Shown piece by piece: positions 19,766-32,280 of a DNA stretch of 64,000 nt. The translations under genes and the position numbers were made by a program. The notes under the pieces were generated by a model. The model was not told the origin of the DNA and made no database searches. It worked only from the letters and a program-made list of their open reading frames with translations. The first letter of the stretch is position 1. Every line of letters starts with the position of its first letter. The DNA comes from Platerodrilus igneus (taxonomy: Eukaryota > Arthropoda > Insecta > Coleoptera > Lycidae), in NCBI GenBank assembly GCA_036346225.1, contig JARFIW010001186.1, forward strand, positions 1,251,501-1,315,500, given 5' to 3'.

Positions 19766-22700
19766 TGTTACGTTCGCCGTCAAAAATTAATAATTACAAG
19801 AATAAAAGTATTCACCTGCATTATTTCATTAAGAGCCGTAATTATTGAGGTTGACTTATTTTTAAAATAAAATGCCCGTATGATTAAAGAAAAAACGCAT
19901 ACTTTTTCCCAATTATATTTTCATCGTAACGTCTGTATTACTCATGACCAGTTAAGTATATTATTAAAATATCGCAATTAAAATTCTAGAAACTTTCTTT
20001 TCCCATATACTTGTATTTAGGCGTGAGAATGGAAAACAGTGAATCACCGCGAACAGTAATATTTCCAAGAATTATTTTCTAAACTACCCGTTCTACGGGA
20101 ATAACAGTGACTAATATAACTATTCCTTAACGATGTATTTGAATATTTTCTTTGACTAGGAGGCTGTGAAGAATCGGTATTCTAATCAAGTATTGAACAT
20201 CATAAGGGTCCGACAAGAAAATCGAACTTCTGTTGGTCTCAGATTATTGATCAGTAAGTTGGTCTAGGTCCACAGTACGAAATAGTTGTTTTTCTTTCAA
20301 CCGCGGTCTTGTTAATATTTTGGGTTGTACCGTATTTAAGCACTTTAATATAAAAGGGATTTATTGATCGTATCTGCTGTATCTATATTTGTAGGGTGTT
20401 ATAACATAGTACTTTGTAAGCATAACCATTTTAGACCTTCAGATCCAACTACTTCCCGAATACATTTGAATGCAGAAGACAGAGACGTATTAATTACTCT
20501 TCGACAGTACACATCCTAAAGAAGTATACTTTGATCACAAATAATACCGATATTAGCCAAGACTTTCATGGATGGTTTTCTTCCTTAATTAAATTTCAAC
20601 ATTTTGACATTTCAGAATGAACTCTGGCAAGTAGTGACGCTATTTAAACTGTATGCTTTTGTATATGTTTTGTATATATAACTGGTATATTGTTTTGTAT
20701 TTCGAATGTAGCTTAATAGCACTATGCTAAAAATGTTTTGGTATATTTATTTTACGAATCGTTTAATAGCTTAGAGTATATATTTTATTTAGGACTGAAA
20801 TCAACTGGGATCTCACAGGTTACAATAAGGAAATTACCACACTTACATGCCTTAATTCATTTTTTTAAAAATAGAAGTACATTACAGTCCTGTACTTTAT
20901 TGTTAAGGTGTTTCACGATTTACTCTTTAATTTTGTTCAATCATAAAGTAACAAACATTTTTAGTAAAATTACAGTTCCATAAATATTACGTTTGGATTC
21001 AATCGAGTATTTATCAAATAATATTAATTTTAATTTTAAGAACTTTATGTATCCGGTAAGGCATTTGAGAAGCTTAATTGGCATTTTCGAATCCCTAACA
21101 ACTTCTGTATGTAAATTATGTGGATTAGGCGTGCCAACCTTTGACTCTTAGTCAAGAAGTTTATCGAGTTGCGAATACAATGGCGCTACCCCGTGCCGTA
21201 TTTTATCGACTTTAAGATACGCTACATACAGTGAGGCAGAGTCACTAATTTTTGTTGAGTTATTATTGTTCATTTCATTATTTAAATCATTATTCAAAAT
21301 AATTAAGACGTCTATGATTAACTTGGATTGGATTTTTTAATTAATTTGAGCTTATATGCTTTCTAAATTCATTTGAACAACGACCTATCGAGAGCTAGCA
21401 AGGTACTGTAATTCACTTGTTACGTTCGGTTTCCGACGATGTATTAAACCGTACCCTTTTTATTTCCTTCCTCATTCACAAAGATTCTGCTTTTAATACT
21501 TAAACAACACCCTGTATATTAGAGCTTCCTACAATAAATACGCTTTATTATAATTTAAACCCATTTGCTGCGAATTAGAAAGTTTCCGCTATACGTTACA
21601 TAGTCGGTATCTTGTTTTAAGTATTCGTCGGTTTGATACATATTCCGATAGAGTATAATTACTTTTATACTACTAATAATGGATCATACTTCACTGATAA
21701 AGCTTGTGTCGAGTTTCTAATCACATTTGTATGGTTGATAACGCGGGGTTGAATTTAGTATTCTGGTTATTAAATGAATTTTAATTTGATTCTGCAGCTC
21801 GTGCTTTGAGGAATTTTTCTACATTACTCGTCCTAGTACTTTAAGAGCAATGCACGTTTTTTTTGTTCGACAAGTAGTGGATATCTTGGGTGCATCGGTA
21901 AGTTCTTCCGCGCTTACCCATCCTAATAAGATTTTCTCTTTAGCTCTTAGCTGTGGGGCAAATTGTTTTTATGTAGGCCCGACTGTTCTTTGACGCAGAC
22001 CAACTGTTTTTACTCGTAGATCGCTGGTACCGTTATGGTAACAGGGCAAATGGATCCCGACTACCGTGGCGATGCTGTGCTGATTCCCTTCCGATGACGT
22101 GCAAGCTAAGTATAACGACACGTGCAGCGTTTGGTGTAGTTACGTGAAAAGAAACTTGAAACTGTAGGACTATTATTTGTTGTTGCGAATCGATATTAGA
22201 GTCGCTCTACAGGTGCGATGTACCATTTTTAAACATGCTTGTCAAAAGAACGCACACGTTTTATCTTCTTTACTGATTAGTTTACTTTTCAACAGGTACT
22301 ATGTACAATTTTAAAAATGTTTGTCAAAAGTTCTCACACGTTTATTTTCTTTACTGATTAGTTTTTTTTATGTAAAATACGAGATGCGCACTTCGTATCT
22401 AAATCCCTAAATTGTCCGTATAATATAATTGTTTGCTTTTAAATAGTAACTCTTAATTTATTTCTTTTGCTTGTTTGTATAGAATTCTTTATTTATTTTT
22501 GTTGTTAATAAAAGATTGTTGGCGATGTGCTTTTTGGTATTTATGTGAATCTCCCTACTCTCCGCGTTTGGTAGTTAGCCTGGTATTTTTACGTTTTTTT
22601 GGTTCTATTTTTTTGTAATTGTGATTTGTGCCGGTCTTCACTTTAATCGCTCCTTTCTCTTTCTGTCAGACCCGTGTGTTTCTTAACCTTATAAATTTCT

Positions 22701-22943
22701 ACGACTCTTTCGGATACGTCTAGGTACGTAATATAAATTTGACGCCCTGACGTGGAGCCCCAATTGTGTTTAGTTTAACTTTTGCCTCGATTGTTAATAG
22801 AAAATCGTTGGCGAAGTGCTTTTTGGTATTTATGTGAATCCCCAACCTTATAAATTTTTACGCCCCTTTCGGTTACGTCTAGATACATAATATACTTACA
22901 GTAATTGTTACAGGCTTTTTGTTTTTTTACGCCTGTAATAAAT
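19766..22943 (+). repeat. 3' LTR of element A, split by LTR element C
   Basis: Matches the 5' LTR from TGTTACGTTCG to CTGTAATTCA (21415). It then resumes at 22894 with TTACAGTAATTGTTACAGG...CCTGTAATAAA, equal to the end of the 5' LTR. It contains a 240-bp segment (about 21117-21360) absent from the 5' LTR, either an insertion here or a deletion there. Confidence 0.75.
21418..22893 (+). mobile_element. Element C: LTR remnant nested in the 3' LTR of A
   Basis: This ~1.48-kb block interrupts the LTR A match and begins TGTTACGTTCGGTTTCC, an LTR-like start. Near its end a segment is repeated: TTGGCGATGTGCTTTTTGGT (about 22516) and TTGGCGAAGTGCTTTTTGGT (about 22808), each followed later by CCTTATAAATTT...TACGTCTAG. 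The two are separated by GACGCCCTGACGTGGAGCCC. The simplest reading is a 5' LTR, a scrap of interior, and a truncated 3' LTR. No coding region is recognised. Confidence 0.5.
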
Positions 22944-22984
22944 AATTCTAAAAATACGTTAATGTTGAACAAATGAATTATGCG

Positions 22985-23165
22985 CAAGATGTACACGCAC
23001 CCATCCGTATAAGTGTATGCACGTATACGCGCAAGCGCGTACGCACGCATCCATACACATACACGCGCCTACATGTATGTATGCACACACGCATGCGTGC
23101 ACGTCCATATATATCCATGAACATCCATGAACATATGCACGCATACAAACGTACGCGCAGATTTG
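22985..23165. repeat. Alternating purine-pyrimidine (ACGC/ACAC) microsatellite
   Basis: A ~180-bp degenerate run of CA, CG and TA steps such as ACGCACGCATCCATACACAT. The open frames over it in several phases are repeat artefacts. Confidence 0.8.
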
Positions 23166-24409
23166 CAGTTAGTGCACACTTCTGAATGAGAAAACTTGCA
23201 GTAAAAACATTCACGGATTCTTATTTAAACTTCATAAAAGAAACGTCGAGCTGCCAATTTTACAACAACAGATGAAGTTCTAACTGAGAGTTAAGATGAG
23301 TTTGATACGTTGTGTTGGGCTAATGATAACTATCCATAGTTTTCTTTTATTTCATTGCATTACTCAAGAACAAATTCTATGTATCAAAACATTAAATATG
23401 AAGGACGATGCTTTTAAAATTAAGTTGAAACTATTGACTAATCATAAACTAAATAGAAAAAATTCGAAACTTTTTTTCGTTTTTAAAAGCAGGAGCAGGT
23501 ATTTACAAAAAAGAAGTAAAAAATATTCTGAGTGAATTTTGAAAGAGATTTTAGATTTTAAGAAATTGACAAATATTGTAATTGTTTTGAGTTAATCATT
23601 TTCTAGTGTAGACATTGGAAAAGCTACTACTGAAATATCAAACATTTTCATTCAAAGCCTATATTTTGTCGAAAATCAGGTGTTGTAGAAAATTTGGGAG
23701 ACATATCCCAAAGCCACAGCAAGTTATGCAAAATTTCGTCTTTAATGTCGAATGACAAATATCCATGTTTAAGACGAATTGCACTTCAAGTAACCGAACT
23801 GTTTAGGTCAACTTATTTATGCGAATCTGAGATTTCGGAAAAGAAGATTGTTAAATCAGAATACCGCAGGTGACTAAACATCTGTCACTACACTTTGCAA
23901 TTATTATTTGATAATTTTACTTGCCATTCAATGAAAAGTACGCAGAAGGCATGCAGTGCAGTGCATCGCCATCCAAGGGTTAACGTGTGTTTGTAACAGA
24001 GATATACATATAATTATTAATATGTATAATTTGAATAGGAAATAAAACTATACTTTTACTTACTTACATTACATTTTTCTACCTAGTATAGTATTCATAC
24101 TTTGATTAACTAGTAAAAAAAACTATACAAAAGTCATAACAGCGACACATTTACCACCTGTCATGTTAGACCACAGTTTTAGCGCCCCTTTCTTTCAGTT
24201 TTAGCCCCCTTTCTTTTATTTTTAGCCCCCTTCTTTCATTATTTTGCTTATTAGCTTATCTTTTAGCGATAGATCACCCATGATAAACGTAAAAGTCTGA
24301 TGCGGTATATTGCCGATTGTACAAGTCACAACACTATTGTTCTAATTTTTTATTACAAGAAGTACATGCACATACATATGTATACGCACGTAGGATTTAA
24401 AAAATGGAG
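23166..24409. other. Unassigned stretch with a small pyrimidine-rich tandem repeat
   Basis: No gene recognised; a 79-codon open frame at 23296-23535 (hydrophobic start, Lys-rich end) has no family resemblance I know. At 24177-24245 a ~24-bp unit TTTTAGCCCCCTTTCTTTCA occurs three times with variation. Confidence 0.6.
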
Positions 24410-24926
24410 TTTGATACTAAGGCGTGCGGATAATTTATTGACTATCTGTAGTATAATAATAATCAGCAGTTCCTGAATTTTGGTCATCAAAATAATACAT
24501 AATTTATAGGTATAATATCTTCTTAGTCAGTATAATAAAATAGTTAGTAAGTATTGTATAAATTACATCAGCTTTGTTATAATAGTATGCGTTTCGGTCA
24601 GCAACCATTTTCATTTAAAGTTGTCTGTAATGTAAAAACATTAATATAAGGTAATTAAGAATATTAATAAAACGTTTATACAAATCAAAACTTTTTTAAA
24701 TACAAGTGATGTGTTAAAAGTACGATCATTAAAGATATAAGCTATTCCCAAAATAAATCATAAACTGTAGGATGGTATACACATGTTAAAATATAAGTTT
24801 GACCATAAGTCAATGGTTTCAAGCGTACATTGCTAAAAGCTAATAAATAAATAGCATGAAACTAGAATAGTAAATGTGATCACTATATAGTGGGAGTGGA
24901 CATGAAGGTTAAATAACAAACTGCCG
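24410..24926. repeat. Dispersed repeat R, copy 1
   Basis: Matches 52075-52460 plus 54254-54320. Shared landmarks are CTGTRGTATAATAATAATCA, TTTTGGTCATCA, AAATATAAGTTTGACCATAA and TGACCATGAAGGTTARATAA-type sequence. No coding capacity. Copy 1 ends against the (TTA)n at 24927, where the Dong LINE is inserted. Confidence 0.8.
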
Positions 24927-24943
24927 ATTATTATTATTATTAT
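24927..24943. repeat. (TTA)n at the 3' end of the LINE
   Basis: A 17-bp ATT/TTA run directly following, on the minus strand, the 3' end of the LINE (TGATTAGATAATAATAATAA). Confidence 0.85.
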
Positions 24944-27900
24944 CTAATCATTCTCATAACTACATGTAGCTATGGTAAACTTAATTAGTGGAAGGATAAT
25001 TTAACCCGGCCCACTAATTTAAGAACTTGCGTACGATGTTGCATGTTTGAAGTATCGTAGCCTTTTGGCAAACAGTATGTAACTCAGAAGGTAGTGAAAG
25101 GTTAAGTAAGTATTTTTCCATGTTTTTGCTGGTTACTCCATCGACAGCAATTACTAGAGGGCTTATTTTCACTGAATTTAAGTTCCATAAGCGTTTCACT
25201 TCTATGGCCAAGTCCGTGTATTTTTCAATTTTATGTTTTTCGGTTTTTATAACATTATGTGGTAAAGGGGTTGCAATATCAATTATGTGACCTGTTCTTT
25301 TTAATTTATCAATACATAGTATGTCAGGTCTATTAAAAGCAATTGTATGGTCTGTAAGTATTGGTCGATCCCAGTACAACAATATCTTTTCATCTTCAAG
25401 AACTGCACATGGTGAATATTTATAAAATGGCGGAGGGCTTTGAATTAAATTATAGTTGATGGCTAACTGTCGATGAATTACTTTGGCAAATTGGTTGTGT
25501 CTTCCTAGGTAAGCGCTTTCTGCTAGTTTGGGGTATCCAGCAGTAATGTGTTGAATTGTTTCACCCACTTGATCACATTTGCGGCATTTGTCAGTAACAT
25601 CCATGCAAAGAATATGTTTTTCGTAGTTTTTCGTTTTTATCACTCCATCTTGAATAGCCATTAAGAATCCTTCAGTTTCACTATAAAGGTACCCAAGTGT
25701 AGTCCAAGTGATAGTTTCTTGTTTATTTCAGATTCTTCTAATGATTTAGGGTATTTTCCGTGTAAAGTCTTTTCCTTCCACGCTTCTAGTTGATCTGAAA
25801 AATTGGACACAATCGATTCGGTGCAATTTTGAAGATTTAGTGCAGAAAAGTTTTTGTCGTACTTTTTGAGTATTTTGAGTCTGTCATTATCTGAATTTAA
25901 AAAATAGTTTTTGATAGAATTTGTTTGTTCTTTGCATGTATTTGAAATATTGCACAAACCCCGTCCACCTAGCCTTCTTGGTAAGTACAACCTTTCCATT
26001 GCTGAATTTGGATGAATATATCTAAATTTTCTCAGTAATCTACGTGTCAGTCTATCTAGCTCATCTAAATCTGTATTACTCCATTTTATAATACCAAATG
26101 AATAATTAAGGCTAGATATTGCCCATGTATTAATGGCAATTAAATTTTTTGAATATAGCTTTGTATTAAGTAATTTCGTAAGACGTTTGGAATATTCTTC
26201 TTTTAATTTTGATTTTAGTTTTGTATGGTCTAAAGTTTTATTTTGATAAAAACCAAGGTACTTGTATTCATCTGTGGTGTCCATGGATTTGAAATTTTCG
26301 ATTGATTTTGTTTGTTTAACTACATTACCCTTAATTATACTTATTGTAGCACATTTGTCAGTGCCAAAAGACATTCCAATTTGATCATTAAATAGTTTAG
26401 TTGTTTCTATTAGAAAGTGGAGTTGATCGTGTGTTTCGGCATATAGTTTCAAGTCATCCATAAACATCAGATGGTTAAATTTAGTCATTCCATTTTGTAT
26501 TTCCAATCGATAGCCTGCACTTGTTGAATTTAGCAGGGTTGAGAAAGGATTTATAGCCAAGCAAAACCATAAAGGGCTTAAAGAATCACCTTAGAAAATA
26601 CCTCGTTTTATATGAATATCGGTATAAAACCCATCTTGTATGTTTAAACGGATACTCCAAAAGTTTATTATATAGTTTAATAAATTTACCACTTTTGAAC
26701 TAATTTTGTTAATTTTCAAAATTTCTATAAGCCAATCGTGAGGTATACTATCATACGCTTTTGAATAATCCACATAGCCAACATGGAGATTGCGCTTTTT
26801 GTTTTTAGCATTGCCCATTATAATTGCATCTATGACTAATTGTTCTTTCGCTCCAAGCGTTTTTAGTGTGCAACCCTTTTGCTCGTTCGCTAAAATTTTG
26901 TTGGATACACAATGTTGATATATTTTATTTTGTAAAATAGACTTCAAGAGTTTGTAAAGCACTGAAAGGCAAGTAATGGGCCTATAACTACTGGGATCTA
27001 AGCGGCTACCATTTTTATAAATAAGTATTGTTTTACCAACCATTAGAAATTGTGGAATTGTGGACGGATTATCCAATAGATCATTGAAGCATTTTGTAAT
27101 ATGTATATGAGTAGAGACAAATGTCTTCAACCAAAATTTTTGAATCTTATAAAGTCCAGGAGTCTTCCAATTAGTACAGTTTTTAAGCGCATCTTCAACG
27201 TCAGTTTTACTTATATGAATCTCTTTCATTTGAGGTATTAATTTTGAATTATCTTTTATTGGTTTTAAAATCGGTGATTGGATATTGGTCGTTCCTGTGT
27301 TCTCCCAGAGCTTTTAAAAAAAATCTGTAAAATGTTGCCTGTCTATACAATTATTTTTAATGTGGGTAGTAGGATTTTCTAAATTTTGATAAAAAAGTCT
27401 TTGTGATCGCTGAAATTTAAAATTTTGTGTTTTACGTTTTGTGCATTCATTGTAACGCCGAAGTCTGGAGGCTTTTACATGGAGTTTTTGTCTTAAGAAA
27501 TCCCTATATTCAGTAAGCACTTCTCTTAAGTTATTATTTACTTGTAAATTAGCTTCTGTTATGATGTTTTAAATTTTGCGTTGAACCTTTTTCGTATTAA
27601 TACCTTTAAAATATTCTGTGATGATGTCGATTTTCGAGCGATAACCATCAATTTGTTGTAAAAGTCTGGTTTTCCATTTTGGTTCCATCTGATTTTTATA
27701 TTTGTCTGCATATAAACCATCGCTTACATGTTGGCCGTTTAGATTTATGCAGGTATATGCAGCCGAATAAATTGCTAAGTGTAAAGTTTCTAAATTATAA
27801 CCTGGTTGTAGAAATTTGACCAGCGCTACATCTATCTTGTTTATTAATTCGTTCGTCGTGCTTCTAAATATTAATATTGGTATTTTAGGTCGGTCTAATG

Positions 27901-28841
27901 GGTAGGTGTTTTCAAAAAGTTTTATACTGCTTAGTAAATTATCATAAACCCCTTCATCAATATATTCCACTGGTTTGACACAGTTAAAATGTTTAATAGG
28001 GATATTTCGGTTTTGGATTTCTGTTTCCAATTTATCATTGCGCAAAGACCTACTGATAGTGATTTCTTCTTTTAACTGTGTGAGTTCGGTTGACTTAAGT
28101 ATTTCTTTCTAATGATTACATTCTTTCTATCTACAAGGTTTTGTTCACTTACACATAAATGTGGAAACTTTACAATAAAATTTTGGTAAAACAATGCTCT
28201 CCAGCCTGGAAGTGGTATTTCTTCGCAATTATTTATTAAATAAAAGGAGCGCATAACTTCAGTATTCATGTCTTTACTCCATTTTATCCGTTTATTAAAC
28301 GTTCTGCCAGCAGCTTTCCTAGTGGATTGCAAACTAGCAGTTTCGATATTAATCTCCTGTTCAGATTTAATCACTTCATTTGGCTGTGCATTATCTTCAT
28401 ATAGATGTCTTACAGATAAAAATTGATCATTTCTATTTCTAAGTACGCGATTCTCTACAATCTTAGTTCTATCAGTATTTTGTAAGCAAGGACCTACCTC
28501 ATTTTTATCCTGTGTTGATACATTCCAGCCTGTGTTTTTAATGAAGGTAGCCAAACGATTGTCAGTTGGATATTTGTAGGGTAAGTAACAAAGATTCTTC
28601 TTTAGGTTGTCTGCTTTGGATTCATTTTTAAAAATCGAACTGTCAAAACTGTCACTATCACAAATATCGGCCATTTTGACTATTTAAAAAAGATATCTAC
28701 ACTGCTGTTCGTAGTATTTAAGTCTGTGAACTATCTGTATACAAAATTTTTCTGTTATGCACGTTGTAACTTATTTAAATATTTATTTTACTGCTACAAC
28801 GACTTACAGCGTTTTATATGGTGCAGGGCTTGCTTATTTTA

Positions 28842-28845
<4 letters not shown>
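24944..28845 (-). mobile_element. R4-clade (Dong-like) LINE, near full length
   Basis: A ~3.9-kb non-LTR retrotransposon bounded by (TTA)n on both sides, with one long ORF containing an N-terminal Myb-like domain, reverse transcriptase and a C-terminal restriction-like endonuclease. Dong elements of insects are known to insert into TAA repeats, which fits the flanks. On the minus strand the 5' untranslated region is ~170 bp and the 3' one ~70 bp. Confidence 0.88.
25014..28674 (-). pseudogene. R4/Dong-type LINE protein (Myb-like, RT, restriction-like endonuclease)
   Basis: Starts at ATG 28674 (MADICDSDSFDSS). The first ~200 residues hold a Myb-like segment, RIKWSKDMNTEVMRSFYLI...FPHLCVSEQ. 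A frameshift follows near 28050. The next frame runs to 25661 with stops near 27567, 27312 and 26589. It contains the RT core: SRLDPSSYRPITCLSVLYKL, HVGYVDYSKAYDSIPHDWL (first Asp), GDSLSPLWFCLAINPF, and FMDDLKLY (catalytic box). Then come HPNSAMERLYLPRRLGGRGL and, after a second frameshift at ~25661, the endonuclease. This has CRKC...HITAGYPKL with RHN, and RPD-14 residues-D (RPDILCIDKLKRTGHIIDIA). The fourth zinc ligand, normally Cys in HITAGC, is Tyr. It is a recent-looking but dead copy. Confidence 0.9.
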
Positions 28846-28895
<50 letters not shown>

Positions 28896-28912
28896 CATTA
28901 TTATTATTATTA
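28846..28912. repeat. (TTA)n microsatellite at the 5' end of the LINE
   Basis: A 67-bp TTA/ATT run with one interruption, bordering the LINE 5' end. The poly-isoleucine open frame across it is an artefact. Confidence 0.95.
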
Positions 28913-28977
28913 TATATAAAATAAGTGTAATCATTCTTCTGGAACTTAGCAGTTTTATGTAAAATACAAAGTGTTAA

Positions 28978-29236
28978 GATACATCTTTAAATCCTCATTG
29001 ATGAAAATCATAAAGGTGAATTTACCTATACAAATCGAACTAATATTTGCATATCCATTATAAAGAACGATTACTTGATTGTTTTATAAGGGGAAAAAAC
29101 CGACCGGCCAATGGATGTTTCTTCCCCTTATGAAACAATCAAGTAATGGTTTTGTTAATGGCTTTGCACATATTAGTTCGATTTGTATGTAAATTCAGCT
29201 TTATGATATCCATAAATGAGCATTTACAAATGCATC
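28978..29236. mobile_element. Fold-back MITE flanked by TTAA
   Basis: Two imperfect inverted arms of ~115 bp surround a ~26-bp loop (29096-29121). Matching blocks include ACAAATCGAACTAATAT against its complement near 29175, and TACTTGATTGTTTTATAAGG against its complement at 29125-29150. TTAA occurs at 28974-28977 and 29237-29240, the duplication expected of piggyBac-type transposons. No coding region. Confidence 0.75.
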
Positions 29237-29240
29237 TTAA

Positions 29241-30041
29241 TATAACTAAATGAGGGTATTTCGTGGTCTAGTGTATTATAAATGGTTTATGATGAATAAA
29301 TTCTTGTAAATATTTTTTATTTAAAAACAGGTAACTATCAAAAACACTTTTCTACATGTACCTCATTAATTGATTTGTCTACAAATAATATAAGATTCCT
29401 TATAGTTAAATGCAACTTTAATAAAAGTTTAGATGATATCTATAACTGTAAAGTTGCAAAAAAGGTTATTTTCAAAAGTTGGTCATAACTTTAATATCTA
29501 CTTGTATTTAAGAATAACTTTTGAATGCAGATTTCAATTCCTAAATATTTCATAAAAATACTCTAATTTTGGTTTTTAATTTAGTTCAATTCTTTAATAA
29601 TAAAATTCAGTGATCAGTTTGCTGGTATATTATAAGGCCGGACAAATAAAACTAATACTTCCATACCAAATAATCAATTTTTCCAAATCATTTAATAAAT
29701 TTTTTAGAAACATACCATTAAATTTCAGTTAAGGATATTTGTTTTTGACTAATAATAAACAACCTATGTGTATTGTAGGTGAAAATAAAATACTAACAAA
29801 TCTTAGTGTTGTTAGAAATATATTTTATTATGCGACTAAAACACTTGGGTACATTACCTTAAACATGTCACTAATATTATTGTAGAAATAGAAATGATCT
29901 TTGTCAACAATAAACATGCATAACAAATTTAACAGTCTGTTTAGTTCCTGCCACTGTTGGGGTAAAATAAGGTTAAACAATAAAATATATAACCAAAATA
30001 TAAAAAGCAAATAAATTTTGAAATAGAATACCATAACATAC
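29241..30041. other. Non-coding, probably ELAV intron
   Basis: AT-rich sequence downstream (minus strand) of the hinge exon. No RRM3 exon or polyadenylation site could be assigned, so the rest of the gene lies further downstream or outside the window. Confidence 0.5.
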
Positions 30042-30273
30042 CTGAAACGACCAGTGGGATGATGAATTGGGCCAGGAAAGCGCCGTGTGGCTTGGGGTGT
30101 TAGGTAAGCTGCCAGTGGTGGGATAGCCTTATTGTTGTTGCTAGGATTATTTGCAAATTTAACTGTTATAGGTTCTGTGGAGCCTTTAGGGATAGTACCA
30201 TTCAGTTCCTGAATTGCTCGTTCTGCTTCCATACGTTGGTCAAATCTTATAAATCCAACACCTTTTGACAGGC
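30042..30273 (-). CDS. ELAV/Hu-family RNA-binding protein, exon with RRM2 end and hinge
   Basis: A 232-nt exon on the minus strand. It opens after TTGATCCCAG (acceptor) with [20 protein letters not shown] (RNP1 octamer KGVGFIRF), then [20 protein letters not shown] and [19 protein letters not shown]. It ends [19 protein letters not shown] at the donor GTATGT (30041-30036). The preceding exon ends one base into a Gly codon that this exon completes, so the splice phases agree. ELAV proteins bind AU/U-rich RNA and control splicing, stability and polyadenylation, chiefly in neurons. RRM3, expected after the hinge, was not found. Open reading continues into the intron only by chance. Which insect paralogue (elav, fne or Rbp9 type) cannot be settled from this part. 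Confidence 0.93.
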
Positions 30274-31746
<1,473 letters not shown>

Positions 31747-32024
31747 CTAAAAACAAAAACATAAAAGATCTAAGGTTTTCACTCAGAAATTTTTAAACTG
31801 AATGTCTGCAAATACCTTAATTTTTTAAATATGAATGTGTCTTTAAATGTTTGTTTCCTGTCCAGTAAGTCTAGTAAACCTGTACCAAAGTGCATGAGTA
31901 TAAACTGCAGACTCGCCAAATATTACATTAGTAGCATGTGCTAAAATACAGTAGAGGAGTAACTAAAATGTCAGTACATAAACAAACCAATTAAATAAGT
32001 TTTGAAAAAATTATTTCAGAAAGT

Positions 32025-32085
32025 GCTGTGTTGTGTGTGTGTATGTGTGTGTATGTGCGTGCGTGCATGCGTGCGTGCGTGCGCT
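32025..32085. repeat. (TG)n/(TGCG)n microsatellite
   Basis: GTGTGTGTATGTGTGTGTAT followed by GCGTGCGTGCATGCGTGCGT; alternating purine-pyrimidine. Confidence 0.85.
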
Positions 32086-32236
32086 CATTGACTCTAAATA
32101 TATTAGTGCTACTTGAGGCGACAGATGTATAGAATCAATTACTATTAGCTAATAAATTCGGAGGTTCAGAGAAACAGCTACAAATAAGTATGCAACAAAA
32201 TCAGACCATAAGTGTTTGATTCGCGAATATTATTTC

Positions 32237-32238
<2 letters not shown>

Positions 32239-32279
<41 letters not shown>
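32239..32279. repeat. (AT)n microsatellite in the ELAV intron
   Basis: About 41 bp of AT, flanked symmetrically by ATTTCGTATATAT and ATATATACGAAAT, so the locus is a palindrome. No LTR end abuts it, unlike most AT tracts in this window. Confidence 0.85.

Positions 32280-32280
<1 letters not shown>

Larger units (their letters stand above)
7876..22943 (+). mobile_element. Element A: large LTR retrotransposon deletion derivative carrying nested insertions
   Basis: Two related LTRs (7876-10047 and 19766-22943) bound an interior with Gag, a protease tail and the C-terminus of integrase. Reverse transcriptase, RNase H and the integrase core are missing. Three later insertions split it: a mariner fragment in the 5' LTR, errantivirus B in the interior (12446-19630), and LTR element C in the 3' LTR (21418-22893). 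The polypurine tract GCGAGAGGAG lies just before the 3' LTR. The ends of the 3' LTR were matched through the homologous tail after element C. Target-site duplications for A were not identified. Confidence 0.75.

Noticed and set aside
22775..23214. Several overlapping 60-90 codon frames on both strands
   Set aside because: They follow the alternating CA/CG microsatellite and have no start context or family resemblance.
28726..28962. Frame with a long isoleucine run
   Set aside because: Translation of the (TTA)n tract.
29828..30041. Reading-through of the ELAV hinge exon to a stop at 29828 as a truncated protein end
   Set aside because: A consensus GTATGT donor follows the hinge, and the extra residues are hydrophobic, unlike any ELAV C-terminus. 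An intron-retained isoform cannot be excluded.
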